Part shown: in pieces, positions 12,026 to 22,712 of the stretch | How positions within the stretch are numbered: the first letter of the stretch is position 1 | Layout: every line of letters begins with the position of its first letter | Assembly (NCBI RefSeq): GCF_036898095.1 | Contig: NC_090745.1 | Coordinates: forward strand, 78,419,130-78,483,129 | Source: Palaemon carinicauda | Lineage: Eukaryota; Arthropoda; Malacostraca; Decapoda; Palaemonidae | Direction: 5' to 3' | DNA length: 64,000 nucleotides | Program-made: the position numbers and the translations under genes | Notes under the pieces: model-generated | Databases searched by the model: none | What the model saw: the letters and a program-made list of their open reading frames with translations, nothing else | What the model was told of the DNA's origin: nothing

Positions 12026-12076
12026 TGTAGGACCCCTCCCTACATACAGTATCTGTAGCACCTCGTGTATCGCTAC

Positions 12077-12457
12077 AAGGAATACAGATGGCGCCGCGAG
12101 CGGCGCAGGGCACGCTTTCGAAACGGGGAGGAGAGATGCCTTACGAACGGCTCCCCCCTTTCTTATCGTTTTCATTTTCTTGCCATTTGACCCCTACGAA
12201 GTGTTAGCCTAACTCTATTCGGGGTATAGATTGCTATGAGGCGTGTCAAGAATACGTCCACTGATATTTACGATATCCCTAAGGTCTTTTTTAGGGATAC
12301 TCGCTCCAGGAGTTAGAATTCTGGGTACCTTAAGGTAAAGTCTCTGGGAATATCGCCATAGTTGTAATATACCCTAGGAAGCTGCCTTTAAGGAACTTCC
12401 ATCAGGACGACATGGCCATCTTACCCAAAAATAGATTTTTCGCTTCGCTCAAAATCC

Positions 12458-12462
<5 letters not shown>
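12077..12462 (+). repeat. Right inverted terminal repeat of DIRS copy A
   Basis: Inverted copy of the left ITR, but with an extra terminal extension (about 12415-12462: CCATCTTACCCAAAAATAG onward to TCCGTTTT) that the left ITR lacks. A longer right ITR with the extension present in the ICR is the classical DIRS arrangement. Confidence 0.92.

Positions 12463-12528
<66 letters not shown>
12463..12528. repeat. (TA)n microsatellite, right part
   Basis: Continuation of the TA tract of MLE-1 after the insertion of DIRS copy A. Together with 2919-3669 it forms one interrupted tract. Confidence 0.93.
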
Positions 12529-12531
<3 letters not shown>

Positions 12532-12616
12532 ACTGTATATATATGGGTTATGGAAAAAATCCGCGAAGTGGTGAATCCGCGATGGTCGAACCGCGAAGTA
12601 GCGAGGGTTCACTGTA

Positions 12617-13510
12617 TCCTCATTTCTCTAAAAGAGAATCGTATCGAATTATACTAGTAATTCTAGGAGATATCTATATCTCCGACCGAATTAATAAAAA
12701 CGATACAAGAGGTTAAATGGTGGATAACGTTACTAAAGTATACTAAAACGAGTTAGGCTAGCCTAACCCGAGTCGGGATCTCGGCTACGCTAGTACCACC
12801 GAGGCCCTATCGTATATGATAGAAACGTTTATTCGGAAGAGGAAATATTACATGTGTAAGGCTTATCTTCACTAGTATAATTTTTCCTAACTAGCTAGAA
12901 CTTCTTTATAGCTAATTACCGGGAACGTCGTACAACTAACTAAATAAAGCATTAATGGCATACGACAGCGGTCTTAAAATGGCCGCCTCCGGGGATGGCA
13001 GTGCTCCGCTTAACACACCTAAATTATGTTAATTTAACTGTGAGAAGGGAGCCAAAAATTATACACAGGAAAGATTAAATACTCAACTTTCCAGAGGATG
13101 AAGATGCTGGAGATTGCATGATAATATTCCTTGAAAACAGTAACAACACCGAGAGCAACGTGGGAGAACACCGTGCTTAAATGGCTACGTTAAAAGGAAT
13201 AATATGCCGTAGTAGTACTGGGAAGGGATCCACCGGGTAACCTTGATAACGCCTCCCCTTCATTTTCGCCACTCTTCCCCCTCAAAGCGTACAATCTATT
13301 CGGGGTGAAGATTGACATGTGTCGTATCAAGAAATACATCCCCTGATATTATGTGATATCCTTAAAAGTTATATTAAGGATACTCGCGCCAGGAGTTAGA
13401 ATTCTGGAAACCTGTGGTTAATTCTCTGGGAGTATCACTGTAGCCAAATATCCCTTAGAAAGCTGCCTAAAGGAACCTTCCATCAGGACGACATGGCTAA
13501 GCCCAAAAAT
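12617..13510 (-). mobile_element. Relic F, 5' part with left ITR (family 1, diverged)
   Basis: Minus-strand 5' end of the old family-1 element interrupted by MLE-1. The stretch 12617-13254 shows no gene; parts resemble the leader of copy B only loosely (for example GGGAACGTCG near 12921). The element then ends in a diverged ITR. Continuity with the Gag relic at 1-915 is inferred from orientation, family and the TA flanks of MLE-1. Confidence 0.6.
13255..13510 (-). repeat. Diverged family-1 left ITR of relic F
   Basis: Matches the ITR of copies A and B with many substitutions: ATTCGGGGT near 13298, CCAGGAGTTAGAATTCTGG near 13391 and a terminal CCATCAGGACGACATGGC followed by TAAGCCCAAAAA. The order and spacing are those of the left end. 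Confidence 0.82.
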
Positions 13511-13516
13511 ATGTAT

Positions 13517-13517
13517 A

Positions 13518-13600
<83 letters not shown>
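13517..13600. repeat. (TA)n microsatellite
   Basis: About 80 bp of TA dinucleotides with one ACAT break, between the end of relic F and a family-2 ITR stub. Confidence 0.93.
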
Positions 13601-13603
<3 letters not shown>

Positions 13604-13604
13604 T

Positions 13605-13844
13605 GGCAGTCCAGAATAGGCGAGGAGAAAGAGCGGAAACAACCGCTCTCCATCCGAGCCAAAAGTAAAGTGAACTAAATCACAGGTGTGTGAACGGGAG
13701 TGGTAGCAAGCTACCCCCCTACCCCCAGCTAACTAGCGGTGTGGGTAGTTAACCCTCGCTAAATTTTAATGGCTTGTCATTTCAGCTCCGCCGAAAGTAT
13801 AACCCCTAATAAATACCGTGGTTTGTATTCCAGTTACGGAACAA
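13605..13844 (-). repeat. Family-2 left ITR stub
   Basis: Resembles the left ITRs of D1 (about 32095-32309) and D2 (about 52290-52516): CCGAGCCAAAAGT, a GGTAGC...GCTACC foldback, then TTTCAGCTCCGCCGAAAGT and a terminal GTTACGGAACAA at 13833-13844. The rest of that copy is missing (truncated at the TA tract). It abuts the right end of copy E in head-to-tail orientation. Confidence 0.8.
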
Positions 13845-14145
13845 ATGACAAATTCGTAGATAATATGTATCTTTCCTAACAATACAAACCTTAGCTATTT
13901 ATTAGGGTTATTACTTTCGGCGTAGCTGAAATGACGAGCCATTAAAGTTTAGCAAGAGTTAACTACCCACACCGCTAGTTAGCAGGGGGGTAGGGGGGGT
14001 AGCTTGCTACCGCTCCCACTCTCACACTTGTGATTTAGCTCACTTTGCTTGGAGGTAAGACTTCAAGGGGGATAGGGGTGGCAGGCAAGTTTGTATAAAT
14101 AGCTAAGGTTTGTATCGTTAGGAAAAATATAAATTAACTACTTGC
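13845..14145 (-). repeat. Right ITR and truncated ICR of copy E
   Basis: ATGACAAATTCGTAGATAAT starts the right end. TACTTTCGGCGTAGCTGAAA and the GGTAGC foldback follow, then an ICR remnant (TAGCTAAGGTTTGTATCG, about 14100-14145) that stops before the left-end half. D1 and D2 keep the full ICR. Confidence 0.82.
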
Positions 14146-14199
14146 TGTGCAGCCACCTCGGGACCGATGGAAAACGTCTCCAGGTTCCTGTGGGTCACG

Positions 14200-15250
14200 T
14201 CTTACAGGTAGTGGGCAGTGAAGGTTGTTCAACGCTTCCACACACCTGCTTGAAGGACCTGCGCCACAGAGTAGTTCTTTTTAAAGGCTAGGGACGTACC
14301 AATGCCCCTAACGTTGTGAGCTCTAGGTCTCCTCGTCTGCAAAGAATCATTAGGATTCAAGGCCTGGTCTATGTCCTTACGAATCCACGGTGAAATTGTG
14401 TTCTGGGTAATCCTTCTCTTCACGTTCCCCATGCTGAAGAAGAGTACTCTCACACGGAGGTGAGCTCTTACAGTTCTCTGAAGGTAGCACCTCAAGGCCC
14501 TCACTGGGTAAAGTAGCAGTTGATCTGGGTCATCAGTTACATTATGGAGACACTCAATCTGTAAGGGCCCGAATCGCTGATCCACTACTCCCGGATTTTG
14601 AGTCTTGGCGATATTAAACTCAGGGACGTAGCTGAGCATTACATTTCCCCATCCCCTTGAATGGGACTTGTTATAGGAAAGACCATAAAGTTCACTTACT
14701 CTCTTGGCTGAGCCAAAGCAAGATGGAAAACTGTTTTGAAGGTCAAGTGAAGATCTGAAGCCTGGCTTAATGATTCGTAGGGGGCACTTTTCAGAGACCA
14801 AAGGACATGAACCACGTTCCATGGAGGTGGTCTAAAATCTGACTGAGGACAGTTAAGCTTAAAACTCTGTATGAGGAGAGTCAGCTCCAACGACGAGGAA
14901 ATATTAACTTTTAGCCTAAAGGTGACGCTCATGGCCGAGCGGTAGCCTTTCACCGCTACAATGAGAGGGGTTTTTCCTCCCAAAGTTACACAAGGAACTC
15001 CACAATTGCTGAAATAGTGGCATCCAGGGGAGAGATACCCCTTCCACGACACCAACCATAGAAGACAGTCCACTTAGCCTGATAGATGTAGGCTGAAGAT
15101 TTCCAAAGGTATTCAAGACCTCCTCATCGCAACTTGTTGTGAAAAGCCTCTCTGTGAGAGATGCTAAATAGTCTCCCGGCATGAAGCCGTAGAGATTCTA
15201 CGGCTTTGTGGAGGATGTTCACGTGTGGTTGTCTGAGTGGGTCGTTTCAT
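14200..15250 (-). pseudogene. DIRS tyrosine recombinase, copy E (frameshifted)
   Basis: Family-2 YR broken into overlapping frames (14229-14822, 14696-15073 and 14916-15182). Recognisable parts are the arginine box (KRVSELYGLSYN), the HxxR motif RAHNVRGIGTS and the C-terminal LQAGVWKR region. The catalytic Tyr region after it is lost or changed. Homology to the intact family-2 recombinase of D2 (34780-36039) is clear over most of the length. It is non-functional. Confidence 0.82.
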
Positions 15251-16414
15251 GGAGGGAGTTCTTTTGGGACTTCCGTCAGTAGCTGAAAAGGTCCGGTAAC
15301 CATTCTGCATGATGCCATAGCAGAGCTATGAGGGTCATTGCTAGGCTTGCAGATGATCTTGCCTTGTAGAGCACCCTTCTCACCAGGCAGAACAGGGGAA
15401 AGGCATAAACGTTGATGTTGTCCCACTCTACTGTCCACCAGTCCCGAATTCCCAGGCCCTTTGTCAAGATGTATCTTGACAGAGGGCCTGGGAATTCAGG
15501 ACTGGTGAACAGTAGAGTGGGAGCCTATTGTTCACAGACGTTGCAAACAGGACCACTGTCTGAGGAACCCACAAAGTCAGGACTTTGTTGGCTATTAGAT
15601 GATTCAAAGACCACTCGGAGCCAACTTTCTGAGTCACTCTGCTCAGATTGTCCGCGAGCACATTCCTTTGGCCTTGAATGAAGCGAGCTGATAGGGACAC
15701 CAAGTTGTCTTCTGCCCATCTTAGCATCTTCAAAGGGACTGTGAAAAGGTGCCACCTTGTTTGTTTACGTAAGCCACTACCGTTGTGTTGTCGCTTATCA
15801 ACACTACAAAGTGACTGGCAGGAATTGATGGAGCTACTGTAGGGCTAGGAAGGATGCCCTCATCTCTAGGAGATTTATGTGCTGGTACCTTTTGGACTCT
15901 GACCAGAGCCCGGAGACTGTGTGGTGCAGCATGTGGCCCCTCACCCTTCTTTTGATGCAAATGAAAAGAACATCAATTCCGGGGTAAGGACAAGAAGGTC
16001 GACCCTTTGGTGAAGATTTTCGTCTGTCACCCACCAACTCAGGTCCATATACTGCTCGGGTCCTATAGGGACTAGAGTATCCAGAGAGTCCTCGTGCTGA
16101 ACCCACCTGGAGTTATCTGAGGCTGGTGACCTTTGAGACGTAACCACTGCTGGGCTGGGAGCACATCTCATTGAAGGAAGGGACTTGCCACCTTCGTCAG
16201 CCTCTGGATTCTGTCGTCTGAAGGGAAGACTTTCTGCAGGCTTGTGTCGATGATCATGCCCAGGTATACCGGTCTCTGTGATGGAAGCAAGGATAGCCAC
16301 TGAGTCTGTTAGGATTAGCCAGTTGTCCATGTATCTTAGGAGATGGATGCCAATCCTGTGGGCCCAGGTTGACACTAGGGTAAATACTCTAGCAAAAACC
16401 AGAGGTGCTGTTGA
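15250..16414 (-). pseudogene. DIRS RNase H / RT 3' part, copy E (degenerate)
   Basis: Decayed ORF2. At 15941-16375 the RT core reads LLRYMDNWLILTDS, where D2 has YLDDWLILADS, so the second catalytic aspartate is an asparagine. At 15730-15960 an RNase H block is visible (VLISDNTTVVAYVNKQGG), and at 15464-15733 its end (ARFIQGQRNVLADNLSR) plus a DLFAT-like block (VLFATSVNNRLPLYCSP). Several frameshifts separate these parts. An inverted duplicate-like stretch around 15436-15520 (CCAGGCCCT...AGGGCCTGG) was also noticed. The upstream half of this RT lies at 32528-33050. Confidence 0.8.
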
Positions 16415-16661
16415 AAAATGATATTTTCATATTAAAATGAATTTTTGAATATACTTACCCGGTGGATATATATATAGCTAACGTCTCCGACGGTCGGCAG
16501 CTGATTCAAAGTTCTCCAGTTCTTCTCAGCCCATAAGGTCTCTAGAGGGACGGAAGGGAGGGCATTAAATTATATATATCCACCGGGTAAGTATATTAAA
16601 AAATATTTTAATATGAAAATATCAATTTTAAATATCTAACTTAAGCCGGTGGATATACATA
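16415..16661 (-). repeat. Right ITR and ICR of copy C1
   Basis: TATACTTACCCGGTGGATAT near 16450 and its inverted copy ATATCCACCGGGTAAGTATA near 16575 form a large foldback. The inverted arm continues into TTAAATATCTAACTTAAGCC, the complement of the left end (32490-32527). This is the circle-junction ICR, cut by Tigger just after GGTGGATATACATA. Confidence 0.85.
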
Positions 16662-19457
16662 CAGTGGTACCTCTACATACGAATTTAATCCGTTCCAGAA
16701 CCAACTTTGGATGTAGAAAATGTTCGGATGTCGAAACAAATTTTCCCATAAGAATACCCTGTACATTGAAATAGGATTAATCCGTGGTTGAGCCCAAAAA
16801 GCTATGATAACTTCTTAATAAACTACTACACATAATTTCCTATGAGAATAATGCACACTAAATTAGATAATAGACATGTAAAAAATAAGAATTAGCAAAA
16901 AATGATAAATAAGAAACGGGTTTTTAGCGTCACTTTACCTTAGAAACTCCAGCGCAGGTGTTGTTGGTCTTGCTACGCAGAGAGGAGACGGACGGGCGGC
17001 GAGGAGGTAGAGAGGTTAACTACGATAAACGTACACTACCGTAACTTATTCTAACTTACACTAAGTGAACTTTAACATAACTTAGCTTATTTTTTTTTTC
17101 TATTTTTATATATTTTATATTTTTTTTTACATTTTCTTTTTTTCTTTTTGATGATTAATTTTAATCACTTTCACTCTCTACACTTAAAATTGATTGAATT
17201 TCTTTCGCTTCACTCTTTGCCGTTTTCTTTGTTTCACTTTCTTCCGCTTCACTCTTTTCCGTTTTCTTTGAATCCCTAAGGCTACATCCTCTTCATCACG
17301 AGTTCGCTTCGTAGTTTTTTAAAGAAATTATCGATAGATAGTTGCTTGGTACGGCTTTTCAGAATGTTTCGAAAGTGAGTTAGGCAAACATCATCGAACT
17401 GCGCAACTACACGACAAACCTGCAATTTTTTTGGGTGGTATTTGTCGATGAAGTCGACCAAGTCTTGATATTTTCCTAACACCTCTTTTATATGCGCCAA
17501 ACCTAACACATGTTCTACCTCCTCGATCCCTTCCTCGTCATCACTCATGTGCTCAGACATAGCATGGAGTTCCTTGAGTTCCTCTGTGGTAAGTTCGTCG
17601 TGATGTTCGGCGACGAGTTCCGTAACGTCATCTGCGTCGACCTCCAGACCCATGGACTTGCCAAGGGAGACGATTTCCTCTACGTCTTCTGCTGCACCCA
17701 CCACGGGATCAGGTTCGGGGTCAAAACCTTCGAAATCTCGGGGAGAAACTGCATCAGGCCACAGCTTCTTCCAGGCAGAATTGAGGGTCCGTCGAGTTAA
17801 TCTCACCCAAGCCTGATCTATGATCTTCAAGCAGTGCACGATGTTGAAGTGGCTCCTCCAAAATTCACGCAAAGTTAAGTTGGTGCTTTGCGTGACATTA
17901 AAGCACTGCTTAAATAAGTGCTTGGTGTACAGCTTCTTAAAATTGGAGATGACTTGCTGGTCCATGGGCTGGAGGATAGAGGTGGTATTCGGTGGAAGAT
18001 ACAGCACCTTTATGAACTTAAATTCATCGAAGATATCATCATCAAGTCCGGGGGGGGGGTGAGCGGGTGCATTGTCAAGGCATAGCAGGCACTTTAAAGG
18101 CAATTTCTGTTCATGAAGATACTTTTTCACAGAAGGGCCGAAAACTTGGTTAACCCATTGCACAAAGAACTGCCTAGTGACCCAGACCTTCGATTTGGAT
18201 CGCCAGAAAACATGAAGCTGGTCCTTATCGACGTTGTGTGCCTTAAAGGCCCTAGGGTTCTCGGAATGGTAAACCAGTAAGGGCTTGACTTCAAAGTCCC
18301 AGCTAGCATTGGCACATAGGGCAAGAGTCAACCGATCCTTCATTGGCTTATGCCCAGGCAATTTCTTTTCTTCGGCGGTGATGTAGGTTCGACTGGGCTT
18401 CTTCTTCCAAAACAGCCCGGTATCATCACAATTAAACACTTGCTGCTCTACGTAGCCTTCTTCCAGCACGATCCTTTCGAAGTTCTTGACAAAGTCAGCT
18501 GCAGCCTTTGTGTCCGCACTAGCAGCCTCTCCGTGGCGAACAACTGAATGAATCCCGGACCGTTTCTTAAATTTCTCAAACCAGCCACGAGATGCCTTGA
18601 AATCGTCTGAGGAAGGTTCGGTTGAACTTTCCCCAGCATCACCCCCAGAGCTCTCCTCCTTCAAGTCCCTAAAGATGGCGTGCGCCTTCTCGCAGATGAC
18701 GGTTTCGGTGATGGTGTCGCCAACGATCTCTCTGTCCTTGATCCACACTAGCAGAAGTCGTTCCATCTCTTCTATGATAGGGCTACGGCGTTTTGAAATA
18801 ATGGTGATCCCCTTAGAAGGTTTCACTGCTTTAATAGCTTCCTTCTGTTTAAGGATTGTCGAGATCGTCGACATATTACGGCCATTACGGCAAGTTCACT
18901 CACGCGGACGCCACGCTCATGTTTTTCAATAATTTCCTGCTTTACGTCTAAAGAAAGCATTTTCTTCTTCCTTTTCTCACCACTACCACTTGCAAAACTA
19001 AGCCTTTTAGGACCCATACTTACGTAAATTACCGTAAAAGGATGCACGTAAAAGATCACGATTAAAACACAGTTAATAGCAGAACGCACAGGGCACAACC
19101 GCAAGAAGCCGACGAGAACAGAGGACTGACCCAAGCCGCGCTAATTGAGGGTCCCTCCGAGGTCGAAGTGCTGCCTTCTATCGGCGGAAATAAAAAACAC
19201 TTCAGGCGCTATGAGCACCGACTACGCGTACGAGTATTGTTTACTTCGGGTGTCGAAAAAAAATTCGGGTGTAGAGTAGGAACGTGTTCGAATTGTACTT
19301 CGTGTGTCGAAAAATTCGGATACAACCGGTACGACGAAAATTGCTTACTTCGTGTGGTGAAATAAAATTCGGGTGTAGAGTCAAAAATTTGCTCGAATTT
19401 TACTTCGGATGTTGGAAAATTCAGATGTAGATACGTTCGGATGTAGAGGTTCCACTG
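16662..19457 (-). mobile_element. Tigger/pogo-type DNA transposon
   Basis: About 2.8 kb. The terminal inverted repeats CAGTGGTACCTCTACAT (left) and CAGTGGAACCTCTACAT (inverted right) are nearly identical and are flanked by TA on both sides (16660-16661 and 19458-19459). It encodes one pogo-type transposase on the minus strand and is inserted in the ICR region of DIRS copy C1. The terminal 200-300 bp contain repeated GAATTTTACTTCGG-like motifs (19280-19450), probably subterminal transposase-binding repeats. The AT-rich stretch 17085-17250 holds no gene. Confidence 0.93.
17282..19014 (-). pseudogene. Tigger/pogo transposase (TIGD-like, one frameshift)
   Basis: A cut-and-paste DNA transposase of the pogo/Tigger group (CENP-B-like DNA binding, DDE_1 catalysis). 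A start ATG at about 19012-19014 begins MGPKRLSF with a CENP-B N-type helix-turn-helix (SLDVKQEIIEKHERGVRVSE). The frame then shifts by one base near 18880-18890 into a 530-residue open frame ending at 17282. In that frame a Tc5/CENP-B second HTH is seen (ASRGWFEKFKKRSG, residues 94-107). The DDD catalytic triad lies in FNCDDTG (about residue 150), CLDNAPAH (D267) and LQPMDQ (D305). The catalytic core looks intact, and length and domain order fit the family. A sequencing error at the frameshift cannot be excluded. Confidence 0.9.
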
Positions 19458-19459
19458 TA

Positions 19460-19838
19460 TAGCTGATTCACACCCTTGGTGGAGGGTAATAGACCAGCAT
19501 TAAACATTGTAAGAATATAGGTCAAGAGTTTTGACAATAAAACAAACTTAAGGATTAGTACCTGATAAGGAAGCTGACTTTGATGATACTCTGCCTCATT
19601 AGTCCGCTATCCTTATGAAGCCCAGCGATCCACTCAGGGGGCTGAAAGACCTCTAGGAGCTGTCATATCTGGGGTGAACACCCCTATAACAGGACCTCAA
19701 CAATACCATTGATCTGGGCGCTCTCAAGAAACAAGTTTGACCACCCGCCAAATCAAAAGATTGCGGAAGACTATCTCAGTCTCCACATACAACCCAAAAA
19801 AAAACAATAGTTTCAAGAGAAGAAAAAAGGTATTGGGA
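19460..19838 (-). other. 3' spacer of copy C1
   Basis: No gene. It matches the spacers of C2 (53151-53536) and C3 (58091-58489), including GCTGATTCACACCC and TTGACCACCCGCCAAATCA. Confidence 0.6.
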
Positions 19839-20900
19839 TTAAGGGAATGTAGTGGTAGAACCTTCACCCACTACTGCACTCGCTGCTACGAATGGTCCCA
19901 ACGTGTAGCAGTCCTCATAAAGAGTCTGGACATTCTTTATATAATGTGAAGCAAACACAGATTTACTCCTCCAAAAGGTTGCGTCCATAATACTTCTAAG
20001 GGATCTATTATGCTTGAAAGCCACTGACGTTGCCACTGCTCTGACTTCATGAGTTTTAACTTTCAATAATCTCAGGTCAGTCTCACTTAAGTGAGTGTGA
20101 GCCTCTCTAATTAAAACTCTAACAAAATATGACAATGCATTTTTCGACATTGGTAAGGAGGGTTTCTTGACCGAACACCATAAAGCTTCTGAACTACCTC
20201 GTAACATTTTGGTTCTGTCCAGATAAAATTTTAGAGCTCTTACAGGGCACAAGACTCTTTCAATTTCATCACCAACTACATCCGACAGGTTGGGAATCTC
20301 AAAAGATTTAGGCCATGGATGAGATAGTCGCTCATTTTTGGCCAAGAAACCAAGCTGTAAGGAGCATACTGCCTTATTGGAGCAGAAGCTGATATTCTTG
20401 CTGAAGGCATGCACTTCACTTACTCTCTTTGCGGTAGCAAGGCTCACTAAAAAGAGAGTTTTGAGAGTAAGGTCTTTGAGAGAGGCTGAGTGCAGAGGTT
20501 CAAATCTCTCAGACATGAGAAACTTAAGGACAACATCCAAGTTCCAAGCTGGAGTAATAATTTGACATTCCTTGGAAGTCTCGAAAGACTTGAGAAGGTC
20601 TTGAAGATCTCTATTGTTAGACAGATCCATGTTCCTATGTCTAAACACTGCAGCTAATATGCTTCTGTAGCCTTTAATAGTCGAGGCAGACAGGTTACGG
20701 TTATTTCTAAGATGAAGCAGGAAGTCAGCGATCTGTGCTACACTGGTATCGGATGAGGAAACAGAGGGGGACTTGCACCAATCTCAAAATACCTCCCATT
20801 TGGATTGGTAGATCCTGATGGTAGAGGCTCTCCTTGCCCTAGCAATCACTCTAGCTGCCTCCTTCGAAAACCCTTTCGATAGTCTGAAGGCAGTTAGACA
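19839..20900 (-). pseudogene. DIRS tyrosine recombinase, copy C1 (nonsense)
   Basis: Family-3 YR. The C-terminal 269 codons (19839-20648) are open with all catalytic features: arginine box ATAKRVSEVHAF, HxxR in KTHEVRAVATS, and FWRSKSVFASHYIKNV with the Tyr. Upstream, the core-binding part is recognisable (IKGYRSILAAVFRHR and EVF*DWCKSPSV), but a CGA-to-TGA type stop occurs near 20787 where C2 has FRDWCKS. Upstream of that, the frame 20851-21810 overlaps the RNase H/methyltransferase-like frame, the same overlap seen in C2, C3 and family 1. It is probably inactive. Confidence 0.85.
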
Positions 20901-22684
20901 AAGCGCGGGGAGGCTTTGATGGAATCATTTTATGTGAGGTTGATGAAGGAGATCCATCCGCAATGGCAAACTTCTTGGAACGTCCACCAGCCATTGATGT
21001 ACCTCGGTGAACCATTCCCTTGAGGGCCAAAGGGGAGCAACCAACGTCAACCTGGTCCCTTCGTGAGAGGCAAACTTCTGAAGAACCTTGTGAAGGATCT
21101 TGAAGGGAGGAAAAGCATAAATTTCCAGGTGAGACCAGTCCAGTAAGAACGCATCTATGTGGACTGCCTCTGGATCTGGGACTGGAGAGCAGTAAGTTGG
21201 AAGCCTCTTCGTCAACGAGGTCGCGAACAGGTCTATGGTAGGTCGACCCCAAATCCTCCATAGTTTTTCGCACACTTCCTGGTGAAGCGTCCATTCCGTG
21301 GAGATGACTTGTCCTCTTCTGCTGAGGCAGTCTGCTATCACATTCTTTTCTCCCTGAACAAATCTCGTAAGAAGGGAGATGTTTCTTTCCCTTGACCAAA
21401 CTAGGAGATCCGTTGCGGTTACGTAAAGGGAGTGCGAGTGGGTCCCTCCTTGCTTTGAGATGTAGGCTAACACCGTGGTATTGTCCGCGTTTACCTGCAC
21501 CACCTTGTTCCGAATCAGACTTTCGAAACTCTTCAAGGCCAGATGAACCACCAGTAGCTCCTTGGGGTTTATATGAAGCCTCTCCTGATCTTTGGACCAA
21601 AGACCCGCGCATTCTAGTCTGTCTAGAGTTGTTCCCCAACCGAAGTCCTGGGTTTTTGGGGGCAAGCGAGAGACCCTCCCGACGTCTGAGGTTGTCGTCC
21701 CACCAATTTAGGCAAGTCTCGACTGAGTTCGTGAGTGGAATGGAAATTGTTCCAATGTTGGTTGAGATGAAACTGGAGAGGGCGAAGGTTGAGCCTTCCC
21801 AGGGAGACAAACTGTTCCAGTAATGATAGAGTTCCCAAGAGGCTTATCCATACTCTTACAGAACAACTGCTCTTCTTCTGAAATTGATGAACTTTTAAAA
21901 GAGCTTGCTCTAACCTTGTGGGCGATGGAAAAGCCCGAAAAACTCGACTATGTACTGTATCTCCATCCCCAAATAGAGAATAGTCTGGGACGGAGTCAGT
22001 TGTGACTTCTTTTTGTTCACAAGAATACCTAATTCTTTGGCTAGGTCCAACGTCCATATGAGATCCTTCAGACAGCGGTTTAATGATGACGCCCTGATTA
22101 ACCAGTCGTTTAAATAAAGGGAGGCTCTGATCCCTGACGAATGTAGGAAACTCGCTACATTCCGCATGAGCCTTGTAAAAATTAGAGGAGCAGGGCTGAG
22201 GCCGAAGCATAGAGCTCGAAACTGGTACACTTCTTTCCCGTACATGAACCTTATATAACGTTGGAAGGTTGGATGAATCGGGATATGGAAGTAAGCGTCC
22301 TGGAGATCGAGAGAGACCATCCAGTCGCCTTCCCTTACTGCTGCTAGAACAGATTTGGATGTTTCCATCGTGAACTTTGTTTTTAATATGAACACGTTGA
22401 GTGCACTCACATCTAGCACTGGTCTCCAACCTCCTGTGTTCTTCAGAACCAGGAAGAGACGGTTGTAAAAGCCTGGGGATTGAGGGTCCAAGACCTTCAC
22501 CACCGCCCCCTTTTCTAACAAAAGAGACACCTAATGTTGTAAGGCCTGTCTCTTTGCTTCTTCTCGATACCTGGGAGAGAGGTCTATTGGAATTCGTACA
22601 AGAGGAGGTATCCTTACAAAAGGGATTTTGTAACCCTCCTTCAATAAGAGGACAGACCATTGATCCGCTCCCCTTCTCTCCCAC
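20900..22684 (-). pseudogene. DIRS RT / RNase H / methyltransferase-like ORF2, copy C1 (broken)
   Basis: The RT part is at about 21910-22684: GAVVKVLDPQSPGFYNRLF, WRPVLDVSALNVF, DAYFHIPIHP and CFGLSPAPLIFTRL. The core reads YLNDWLIRAS, so the first of the two catalytic aspartates of the YLDD box is Asn. A frameshift near 21960 interrupts RT. RNase H and the DLFAT block follow in 20925-21665 (GWGTTLDRLE, ELLVVHLAL, NADNTTVLAYI, ADCLSRRG, IDLFATSLTKRLPTYCSP, YAFPPFKILHKVL). The frameshift plus the active-site change make it inactive. Confidence 0.87.
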
Positions 22685-22712
22685 GCTTGCCAGAAGTTCG
22701 TCAATCTGGCCC

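Larger units (their letters stand above)
3670..12462 (+). mobile_element. DIRS-like retrotransposon copy A (family 1, full length)
   Basis: A complete DIRS-like element of about 8.8 kb: left ITR (3670-4017), leader with a probable intron (4018-6218), Gag (6219-8174), RT/RNase H/methyltransferase-like frame (8175-9939), tyrosine recombinase (to 10976), ICR (11879-11974) and right ITR (12077-12462). There is no target-site duplication, as expected for YR integration. Copy B on the opposite strand at 37345-46110 is very similar throughout. Against B, copy A carries at least four lesions: a 2-nt deletion in gag near 7501, a lost A in an A-run near 8627, a nonsense TGA at 8847 and a 1-nt insertion near 9265. 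It is probably unable to move by itself. Confidence 0.93.
13845..16414 (-). mobile_element. DIRS-like copy E, 3' part (family 2)
   Basis: Minus-strand family-2 element, 3' half: right ITR, damaged ICR, YR and the end of ORF2. It is cut at about 16414 by family-3 copy C1 and resumes at 32528, where the next piece of its RT (CACAGCATCTTGAACTGG) is found. It is cut again at 33910 by D2. No target duplication is seen at the C1 insertion, as expected for YR integration. Confidence 0.85.
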
